DNA from: Schistosoma mansoni
Taxonomy: Eukaryota > Platyhelminthes > Trematoda > Strigeidida > Schistosomatidae
NCBI RefSeq assembly: GCF_000237925.1
Contig: NW_017386017.1
Location: forward strand, 1,612,001 to 1,676,000
Direction of reading: 5' to 3'
Length of the DNA stretch: 64,000 nt
Below, piece after piece: positions 47,101-59,100 of the stretch. Under the pieces are notes generated by a model, which was not told the DNA's origin, ran no database searches, and saw nothing but the letters and a program-made list of their open reading frames with translations. Positions within the stretch are counted from its first letter, which is position 1. Every line of letters starts with the position of its first letter. The position numbers and the translations under genes are program-made.

Positions 47101-50100
47101 GGGAATAGTGGGTAGTTGTGCAGTAGCTGAAGGCCAGCTAAACTGCTCCTTAAAGTGTTCCGCCCATCGTTCTAAACGTTTGGGTTGAGAGCAGATAGGG
47201 GTTCCGTCTTTCTCCGAGATTGTCTCACTTACACTTGACTTCTTAATTCCGGTTTCTTTTATTAGTCTGAATAGTTGCCTGGTGTTGCCTACAGCCTCTG
47301 CCTTTTCCATCTCTTTTGCTTTCGTTGCCCACCACTGCTCACGATCGTTCCTTAGACTTTTAGTTAACCTAGATCTAATTTGTTTACGCTCTTCGTCGTG
47401 TTCAGAGCCTGATGGGATGAGTTTACGCGAATCCATCAGTGAAATAGACTTAGAAGAAATCCACTGGTTTTTTGGAGCCCTATGATTTAAATAACTAATA
47501 GATGTTACTGCTGTTTCCACAGCTGTTCGTGTGTCTTTCCAAGCAGCATCTGGGTCAGTCTCGTTTACAGAACTGCCTAGATGTGAACTCAGTTGTTTCT
47601 GGAATTCGCATTTGGCTTTCTCGTCCTCCAGTTCAATCCTAATGGGTCTTCTTAGTGTACTTTTCCTGCGTCCATTGAGGCGCAGACAAATGCGCGCTCG
47701 TATTAAAGCGTGATCAGAGTCTAAACAAGTATTCCAATACGAGCGACAATCTTCTAATGAGCCTCTCCAACGATGACTGATGACAATATGGTCTATTTGA
47801 GTCCATCGTTGGTTTGGTGAAGGTGGTCGCCATGTTAGACGATGTCTCTCCTTATGCTTAAAATTAGTGCTTGCTAAAAATAAACGATTGTCTGAGCATA
47901 GTTGCAACAGACGATCACCATTATCGGTTCGTTGAGCCGGAATACTAAAACACCCACCTAAATGTCTTTCTGTTTGATTTAAGCTGCCTACCTGGGCATT
48001 AAAGTCACCCGCTACGACTACTATGTCTGAGCGCTTAGCTTTCTGAAGAAGCTCAGAGAGTTTTCTGTAAAAGTCATCTTTTACTTCATCATGGCTGCAG
48101 TCAGTGGGAGCGTAGGCAGAAACGACGAAAAAGCAACGACGTGTGTCCCTATCCTTCCGAGTTCTTACGGAGCCATTTAGCCGGACAGCACACAGGCGAC
48201 TGTTAACGGGGATCCATTCTAATAGTGCCTGTTCTGCCCTTGTACTTAGTGCTATGCCTACACCTGCAAGTCCACGAGAACTAGCCAACGGGTCTCCAGA
48301 TACACGGAGGGTGTATTTCGTTGGCTGTCCATTTTGGCGAGGTGAGGTCAAGTGAATGACCACACTGGGATCCTGTATGCGTGTTTCGGAGACACAGCAT
48401 ACATCAATGGTACGAGATTCTAGGGTTTTAGCTAAGGAGGCCTGTTGACCGATTTGACTTAAAGTACGTACATTGAAGGCTCCAATGTGTAGTTTGGAGC
48501 GAGGTTTTAGTAGACCTGGGACAGCGTTTCGCGCACTAGAATCGTTGGCCATGGTGACACTTGAGGGGGAAACCGGAACAGGAAGTTTAGTGTTGAAAGT
48601 CAAGGTAGAAGGAATAGTAGGAAATGAAGGAGATTGATTATGAATACAGTGGTCTTGAGTGCTGTTAGAGGTATGAGGGCAGTTATCACTTCCCGGTTGC
48701 CCACACCGTGGAGGGGTTCTTCTAGGGGTACCTGAAAAGGAAATTGGGTTAGAAGTGGTCTTAATGACCTGAGAGCGTGACTGCAGTGCCCAAGGGACAA
48801 CTGCTTGAGGTCGGTCACACACGACACTTTTGTGGGTAGTTTTTGTGTTAGCTCCGTTCTTCAAAGGACCTTACCGCCGGAGACGGATATCCGTGGGATA
48901 AGGCGAGGTGTGCATTTTTAGGGTCGACCCTTTCTAACCCCACCCCTCCTTGTGGGAAGGAAGCATCGTTGTCATGCTGGTTGTCTGAAGGAAACACCTT
49001 ACTGCCGTCACACCTCTGTACAGTCAATAGTATGACTTCGCCTTCGGACCTTGGGATTGCTGCTTTTAGTCTTACCGCTCTTCAACCGACCTGTCTGGCA
49101 TGGTAGGACCTTGAGGAACGATTGTTCCAGCCAGTATAGCTCGATTGCTTCATCACGATAGGCAAGCCCGACCACCACGTCAAGGTAGCAGCAACGGTCG
49201 GGGCTCATAACTCTACATTAACCTATATTAATTCAAATAGTCTAATTAAATTAACTCATCCATCGGATATTTGTATATGAGCTACACCCCAAGTGTGTGC
49301 TAATGATACTATCCAGTTGCTCAGAGCAAAGCAGGTGGGGCAGGGTTTTAACCTGGGACTAATTGGTTGGAAGTCGAACTGCCTAACCACTAGACCAAGG
49401 CTCCACCAAAAAAATATGGGACGCTTGACAATTTTACGTATCATTCTTACTCAGCGTCCATGCTAATCTCCTTATTTTAGTATGTGTACCGTTAAAGCGA
49501 GTACACAATAACATATTAATATTTAGGCTTCGACAATTAACCACTGAGTCAATACCAAATGCTGTCTGGTGTTTGATCAGTTTAGCAGTTTATATCTCAA
49601 TATGTTCTCTAAATATAGTAATCAGTAAGTCAAGCAACGGATACTAAATTAAAATAATCGGTTAATTATTGGGACCAGTTGGGTAACTCATAATAGGAGT
49701 TGAGTAAATTTGAAATGAAGCAATCGAATATATAGGATAACTATTTATGAGGAAAAATAGACGGATAAAAATAACTGATTGGCGTTATGTTCATGAGGGC
49801 AAAAGTTTTAAAACTTTGGCAAAGTATTTCACACAAACGTGCATCTTTTCTAAAAACAACTACAACTTCATGATAATCGTCTTGTATAAAATTAGTTTAG
49901 TGATACATACTGAACGATGCTTAAACTACTTTTGAACGTTGTGATTTTGAATTTCGACGTCAAATGTTTGATGAAAATAGGCAGGAATAACGCATCAGCC
50001 CAATTTTCGATATGATTTTAAGTGACAGCATTTTATAGTGCCGAATTCTCGAGTCGACCTCCATCAACATTTTTAGGTTGGCCGGTTCTGCTATTAGTCC

Positions 50101-53100
50101 TTGCACAAACCGTGTTTCGCAAAACCGATTAAATAGACCTATAGTTGTGATACAACGGAGCGAGTAATGTGAAATTACAACTTTTGCAGCTCTGCTACAA
50201 AGGATTATTATTCATGTTTCTGTTATATAATTAATAGACTCATGGATTGTCATGTTTATATATTCGCCTATTTCTGAACTTTCTTTTGACCTAGGTATTA
50301 TTGTCACGTCTTATTTTTTCATATTTGATATCGAGTCACCTAGACTAGTGACCACATTGCAACTTAGTCGATAGGATTCGATCTACACTAAGAAGGACCT
50401 GACATAAATGACATTGATCACCACCCAGTGATCAATCGAACTATGAAAGGCTAAAGAATATTCCAGCCAATTAGGAAACACTTTATGAACAACCAATGAA
50501 ATAAATGAAAGAGATTGCTATAAAAACCAGTCACTTATAACTTAGTTAAAATAACCCAATGTGTCATTGAATAAGAATAGAGAGAATTCAGCGAGGAAAT
50601 TTCCTTTTCGACGAAATCATCTACTTACATTCGTATTTTACAGGACTGTTCTCTGGAATTGTCTATTGAAGAAGGGTGTGCCTGAGAAGTTCATTAACAT
50701 CTTAAAGGCCCTGTATACGAACACCTCAGGCAGAGTGAGGGCATACAACCACCTTTCTCCCTTGTTCCATTCGAGCAGTGGGGTTAGGCAGGGTTGCCCA
50801 ATCTCACCATTCCTCTTCAACTTTACCATCGACGACATCCTGGAAACAGCTCTGATGGATGTAAGTAATGGCGGTGTGGATCTGCTGCCTGGAGAACGAC
50901 TTCTCGACCTTGAGTATGCGGATGATATTGTCTTACTGTGCGATAATGCCCAAGGCATGCAATCCGCACTTAATCAGTTGGCAATCAGTGTCCGCAGGTA
51001 CGGCATGTGCTTTGCACCCTCCAAGTGCAAGGTACTCCTACAAGACTGGCAGGATTCTCATCCTGTACTCACCCTAGATGGTGAGCAGATTGAAGTAGTT
51101 GAGAAGTTCGTGTATCTAGGTAGCTATATAAGTGCTGGTGGGGGCGTGAGTGATGAGATTGATACACGTATAATGAAAGCCAGAGCGGCTTATGCCAATC
51201 TGGGCCATCTTTGGCCCCTTCGTGATGTTAGTCTGGCTGTAAAAGGTCGGATCTACAACGCGTCGGTGAGAGCAGTTTTGCTCTATGCTTGTGAAACCTG
51301 GCCTCTCCGAGTTGAGGATGTTAGACGTCTCTCTGTGTTCAGTCATCGTTGTCTCCGAAGGATTGCTGGCATACAGTGGCAACACCATGTTAGTAATGCA
51401 GAGGTTCGGCATCGTGTGTTCGGGCGCAGAGACGATAATTCAATTGGTGTCACCATCTTGAAACACCGACTTCGGTGGCTTGGACATGTTCTATGTATGT
51501 CGTCCCAGAGACTTCCACGTCGTGCATTATTTGCCGACTCTGGGACTGGTTGGAAAAAGCGGAGAGGAGATCAGTGTATGACATGGTGTCGTGGTATGAA
51601 AGAAAGCTGCGAATGGCTAGCTTCTGGTGGTCCTTCACGACTCCCTGGTTGGGGTCCGAGAGATGGTGCAACACAGTGGCTAGAGAGGTTATCAGATATG
51701 GCTCAGAATGGAAGCCAGTGGCGTGCCTGCTGTAACCTTCTTTTACTTTCTTCATAAAGAGTGGCTATAACTTTCCTAACTGAGAGAGCTCTTCTGGTTG
51801 TACATTTCAGTTCCCCCCATCATTACTCTTCTCCTTTTCTTTTTTTCCTTCTTTTATAAATACACATCTTCTTCCTCCTCCCATTCTCATTATTTTGTGT
51901 GGCGTATATGTATCCGGTGCCCTTTGTACCAATATATATATGATTAAATAAATAAATAATTACAGTTATATGAATAATTTGTTTATAGAAGGATAGAATA
52001 GATGACATCATAAATTGATTCGAAACTAAATATCAAATGAGGTTACGCAATAATCAAGGGGTAAAGAAGGGAATATAAGGATGAAAATAATTTACGGGTC
52101 AGATAATTGTTCAATTGACAGGTATAGTGAAAAACAACAAACATAAAGGTCATAAATATATAAATTGAATAATAACCAAGGGTGATAATAATAACTGATT
52201 ATAATCTGAAGGGGTTTTGTGGAGATTTCAGTATTTTTCATAGTTGAAATCATGAGTCAATTGAAGTTAGACCATCATGGAAAACTTGGAAGCACTGGAT
52301 GGCCGTTTCGTCCTATTATGGGACTTCTCAGCAGTGCGCATCCACGATCCCGCACTGATTAGAGTTTAAAAATGCAAAACAATAATTTCAAAAATCAATA
52401 ATGATCAAATAAAAATGAAGAAAAAAGGTGAAAAAAACCAAAACATACCAATAAAGAGAATTAAGGCCAAGGAAGGATGACAGGTTGGACGAATAGTTTT
52501 TTCATGCAAAGTTCAGGCTTAGTTATACACAAATGTTGCAAGTAGTATTTAACTTAAGGTACAGATCAGTTAAAAAGAAACAATCGAAAAAGATTCTTTT
52601 TAATCATAAACAAATGATCTCACTCTTATGAGAAATTCGATATAAAATCATAGGAGGATCACCACTGATTTATTTTCTGTGCCATGTCTCATAACGTCCC
52701 AAGCCATTGTTGTACAATCTTTAGGAGACTCCGACAGTGGAGTTGTGATGGGCTGATCGATATCAGGTTTATATAGCTATCTTTCATACCATGTAACATG
52801 TTACAAACTGACTACCGTTCTGCCTTCTGCATCTGGTTCCAGCATTGGATAATAATGCACCGATGTGGAGTCTCAGGATTATCATTGTGACCAATTTTTA
52901 AGATAACGACACTCATTGAATTATCATCACTTCACTCACACACACGTTCCCAAACCTCAAAGTTGCTAACTTGGTATTACCATTGAGTGTGAACAGTTCT
53001 CCGGAGACAATAATGATCGGGCATAGTTGCTGGATAACCTCATCTCGAAGGAGCAAGGTCTCACAAAGCATAGTGTAGAACTGCTCCCAACTACTTGTTA

Positions 53101-56100
53101 TAACTCCAACTTTTTACAGCTAGATTGAAATCAAGCTGGATTCAAATGACGAACCAGCTTAGGATAAGCTACTTGAGCATTATGTAAATCAGTTTTATTC
53201 GCCACAGCACCACTTGGATGCACTTAAGGAATTTATGTTTTTCCATTACATTTTCTACCGGTTTAATTAGTTTAATCATATTTTCCCTTTACAGATTCAG
53301 CATATTATCTTACAGTCTTACAAATCCATTAATCTGGCTCATTCAAATTCTACTAATCGTCAGCCAGCTATTAGTAAGGCGAGTTCTCGGGATCACGACC
53401 CACAAAACGCACCGGTTCATTGTGAAACTGATAGTTTCCTTGAGAATGCAAGGGAGGATGTTAATATGAAGATGGCTATAGACCGTTGGTCATTTCCCAA
53501 GTCAACTAAAACACTAATCCACCGAAAATCAGAATGGTTTGATTTGATATTGAATAAATTAGGCCGAAATGGTCATCGTATATTGATTAGTTCATCTTCA
53601 GATATTATTTATCATAAGCATAGTCCCCATCTACTTGATCTTAGTAAACTGCTGTTGTTGAATAATTTACCAAATGATGAAAATTATGGTTCTTGGCTTA
53701 ATGATTTCTTTCAAACTGTTAGTCTTCCATCACGTCAGGGTTGCTCGCCTAGTTTGTTAACAAAACCATCGAAGAAACAACTTTTAAAGGTGAGTAGTAC
53801 GTACTTGGCATATAAATATATACTATTAATTAATCTTTAACTTAAAGGTCAAATTACTAGGCTTTCAATATTTGTGCCCCATGTTTGAAACACGTTTCGG
53901 AGAATTCGCTTTCCTAATAATTGTCATTCATCACCCGAACATTAATTTTCAAGATTATTCACTTAGCCGCAATCAACACATATCCTAGCAAAAAAGTGCA
54001 TTAGCTCAAGTTGTCATACTGCATTATCAAGAAATAAAATTAACAAGATGAATCGCAAGTAAGGTCGAAAAAATTCGGTAGTAATGATAATTGAAAAGAC
54101 TGACCATTCAGAATATATGAAAAGATAGAAAAAAGTAAAGGAGGTGTACTGAAAATCAGAATTGAGGGAAATATGAAGAATGGATCGAAATTCACCTTCG
54201 TAATCGATTCTGACTCATATCACTTGACTTCTCCAAATACTACTCACGGTTATCACACACATCTCAATCAGGTATTCTGTACATATGAACACGGCTCAGA
54301 CCCATATTCATTAACTTCATGGATTGATACTGTGTCGTGGTTTTTTCGCCATTACTAGTTATTTCAGTGATTATAATCCATAATCATCTATATACAGTGA
54401 GGTGTAATTTTCATTTACACCAATGGCTTTCTAAAACAGTAGTTGTATCTATTTAAACTAATAATGCAATTAATCTGTGGGGTTCTGTTTAACGAGAGTT
54501 GGTTATCGGATGCAATTACTTGCAACCAAGCTAGAGTTCATGTCGTTTTATGTAAGTGCTTATTGACAGTCTACTTCGGAGAATAATGCATTTCGATTCA
54601 AGTAAAGCTTATTTGACACAAAATTGGTAAGAGCACCACATGAAAAGGAAGAGGAAAGATCATTTACTCATAACAGGAATAAAGATATTAAGGGATAGTT
54701 TAGATATAGATTCAAGGCAGATGGAATCAACTTATTTAAAATACAGATTTTGGATCATATTCAATCGCGTCTCAAGACAGTAAGTTTTACAGTCAATGAG
54801 ACTTCATCCAAAAAATCTCGACAAATCAAGAGACACAAACAGTCCATAATTATCGTATAATAAACTGGTCTAGTCTTTGCTGCCGTCACCCACTTCTATT
54901 GATTGCAAAGAGTACTTAGTTTAGATGGCATGTGAGACGCTTGGCACAGAGCAGATTTAAGTTACTGGATTTGATTTTTCAGATTGATATCACCGGTTAA
55001 ATAATAGTCACAGTTATTCCCAAACACACGTTGCCAAACCATAGTATAACTTACAATGTGTTGGCACGTAGTGATAATCAAGTACATTTAACTGTCTAAT
55101 AACATTAGCTTAGAACTAAATTGATTAGGCTTAGTAAAGCATACCTATTCCTAATTAGTTTTAATATTTGACTCAATAGAGCGGTTATCTAGTAGTTAGG
55201 TCATTCGACTTCCAACTACTGGGTCTCGAGTTGAAGTCCCGTTCCCTCTGTTTCGGCTTGGGTAACCGTGTAGTAGTATTCGACCTCATCAGTTGTATTG
55301 GTTTTAATACTAACGCTTGGAATAGTTTCTGGAAGCTTAGGTAATTGACTAGTGTTAACAGGTTAATTCTTCATTCGGGTAAGTTCAAATAGTTCACCTT
55401 GCAGATATTACTGAATGTCACTCACGTTTTGTGCTTTCCCCACTTTTCTCTTTGTGCTATTGAATACAGTTGAATATTGTTTTTCTCCTTTCATGTTCTT
55501 CAACCGATCAGTTTCTAGATCCATTCGTCATACGTTTCGACGACGAAGACGAATGGGACTCACTTGTCAATGATGAAGTTATTGAATGCCGTATGTCTTC
55601 TATACAACAGAAACTTCATGATAAAATATTGAGTACAAAAGCGTAAGCTATTGTCTATTCTATCGTGTTACGTTTTTGTCTTGTACTATATCATTCTTAT
55701 CCTTCCTCATGGTTTTTCTCTGGTTCACGTAAACTGTTGTGCTGATCATCAGAATAACCTGATTCCACTCACTTACCAGATACAGATTTGTGTACTTGGC
55801 CTCGAGCCATACTAAGTATGAAGGCTAGTACTACTTCTTTGATACTGCTATGCTTATAAATTGCTTGGATTTGTATCGACGTAAATTTTATGGTTCAGAT
55901 TTTTAGATATAACATACTTTTAATGTTATTGTACACTCATTTTACTATGTGTTTAACTAAATAATCAGTTTTTTACATTTTGTTTTACAGTGCTGAAAAT
56001 GCTCTGAAAACCGGAAATCTGTTAGATCTCTTACAAACAGTTTCAGTTGCTGTGCGTGCTTGCAATCACCCTTCTTTAGCTGGAACTCATCCAAGATCCT

Positions 56101-59100
56101 CACGAATGTTTAGACATACTTTGGGTAATTTACAGACTGGGGTTCATGCTGTACATGGTCCATATGTATTCAAATCTACGAATAAGTTATGCGATTCGAA
56201 TAATCACTGCTATTCCAATTGTGGTCTTCTGTTTAGCACTCCAGAGTCAGTTTTGTTTGGTGTTAAATTACTTCGAGATACTGAATTATCCGACATAACT
56301 TCCCAGTTCTTCAATTTGTCCGAAGCTCTCAAACCATCTGCTTATATCCGCAGTCGTATCGCCAATCTTACACCTCAGTTCCATCAGTTATTATCATCAC
56401 CAATTAATCATCAAACTTTGAGTAATAACAGAAATGTTACTATTTCAGAAAATGTATCAAACTCAGTGGATTTTTCGCCAGAATCTCATATTCCAAATGG
56501 GAATTTGGAAAGTAATCACTTCAAGAATGGAAATCAGTTAACAAATGGTTTTCCTCAGTCCCAACATTTGGACTCTGAAAACTGTGTTGACCCAGACATT
56601 GAAATTGTAAGTATCCCTCAGAGACAGAAACGACAAAGAAGTTCCGGTGTCGATCGGAATTCAGTTTATTCCAAACGACGTCGTGTGGAAGAGTACAGTT
56701 CTCGCCTTCCTTTTCTTGATTACACTGATATTGGATCTACTAGTTATCATAAGAGCTCCAACTGGTCGTCGAGTCACTTGAGTCTTAGTAGTGACCCATA
56801 TATGGCCCATTCTGATCAGTTTAGAAGTACAACAAGTAAGTTACTTACTGGTTGTTTTTTGTTTCCTTATTTCTATTGTCATGTATGCTGTAAAGAAGGT
56901 GATATGTACATGACGTTCAGATACGGTTGCTAGTCTTGGATTCCTTTTTTGATGATTCACTTCAAATTTCGTCCCAGTGGCATGTTAACTCCTTCTTTGT
57001 TTATTCTCCTGTATATTTTCAGTACTTTATTATCCTTTATTTTTCGTCAGAGTTGGTTTAAATTTGTCTTTTTCTCAGGTTTCTGTAATCATTCTAAGCC
57101 TTGACTATATCTAAAAACAACCTTAACTAGGTCGGTGTATAAGATCACAAGACACACTGTAATAGCTAGTAATTATATTTGACTGTTCAAATCTCGGTAG
57201 ATAATGTAGGTTCTGAATCCGTAAAGGACAATTTAAACTACTTTAGTGGCCTTGTATTTAAATTCTATTAGATCATATGATGATTGTTATCGAAATATAT
57301 ATGTCGTCAACCCTCATATATAATTATCGACTTAATTTGCGTTAGAGACTAACGGAATAAAACTAGCCAAATATGAGAATGCATTTTGAGTTCATATATT
57401 TCGAACACTCATTGATCCGGACAGACAATTAGAGAAACGGAGTGAAGAAAGTGAAGCAAACAAAACGAAACGAAATTGACGCTTCGAGGAGAAGGCGAGT
57501 AAGCCAACTCGTTTTGATTAAACGTGATTCAATATTTATATTCATACAAGAATAATTTACAGACAGACACGTGATGAATAGGGAAAACAATTAACACACA
57601 ATCATGTAAGAACAGTCAGGAATAGTAAAGGAATAATTGACAAGGTTAAAATGTGGTATATTGTACCATCCACTACGCCACTACTAAGGTGTATCGATCA
57701 AACTGACTTATTTTGTCAAATTTTTCTTTTGATTGAGATCATGACTTAGTCATTTAGACCACCATTGAAAACCTGGAAGCACTGAGTGGCCGTTTCATCC
57801 TATTACGGAACTCCTCAGTTTTGCTCATCCACGATCATACACATGAGACTCAAACCCAGAACCTTCGGTCTCGCGCGTGAACGGTTAAACTCTAGATCAT
57901 TAAGCTGGCATCCAACGATGTTAATTTCTAACTTCAATTGATTCATGACATTGCTTAACCATCCTACCATTATCTTCAGCGGGTATCTTCCTCATACTCG
58001 ACACGGATTAGCTCCACTGGTCACGGCTTCTCACTAAAACTCTGACAATTATCTCTCCAAGCTAGTCTATTTTCTGTGAATTATTTCGTATAATTCAAAT
58101 TGATTCATATAAAATGACAGGTTGTATATTTCCGTATCGTATAAAGGTCATGCAATCTTCTAGTAAAATAAATGTACTTTCGAGACCTAATCTGATAATA
58201 CTTCTGTTATATAAAAATAATTTAGTGAATAAACAGAATTACATCTAGATGTTTATACATTTACATACATTATTAATGAAAAGATTTAGTTCATAGTTAA
58301 CTTACTTGTCCATCAATTTTTTTTAATAACATACTTTAGCTTTATTTGTATTTTATTGACACTTATGTTCTTTTACAACAAATTTTATAAATCATTTTGT
58401 AAGTTTTTTTCCATTTAAGGATTTGTTGAATCTATGAATGAATGTTAATTATATTTTTCATAGTTGGAAGAATGAGTCAAATGAAGCTAGACCACCAAGG
58501 AGAACCTGGAAGCAATGGACGGCCGTTTCGTCCAATCGTGGGACTCCTCAGCAGTGCGCACCCACGACCTCGCCTCGCGAGATTCGAACCCAGGACCTGC
58601 CAGTCTCGCTCCAGAGCACATAACCACTAGACCACTAAGCTGGCCGGCATCCGGTGGTGTTAATGTTTAACTTCAATCAATCCACGAAGTTGAGAAACCG
58701 TTCACCAACAGACCTGGATGAACTTCACTGGTCACTTCTTCTCACTAGAACTCCAGGAAGTACCTCTTGAAGTCAGTCACTAGTGAGCATATGAAACGAA
58801 ACGACCGTCCAGTGCTTCCAGGTTTTCCTTGGTGGTCTAGCTTCAATTGACTCATGCTTTCAACTATGAAAAATACTGAAATCTCCACAAAACCCCTTCT
58901 GATAATATTAATTATATTTGTTGTAACTATCTTTCTTTTTGAAAAAACAAAGAAGAAATTTAAGATTACAGATTATGACTTTTGTAGGAAAACTTCATTT
59001 AAGTATATTTTCATTGTGATACCATGATATTTTAGATATGTCCAATAATCTTTCTCATACTGTCAATCACAATAATTCCTACAACTCAAATGATCATTTA

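Noticed and set aside
46133-48355. Several plus-strand open frames opposite the LINE ORF
   Set aside because: They are antisense shadows of the intact EN-RT frame on the minus strand.
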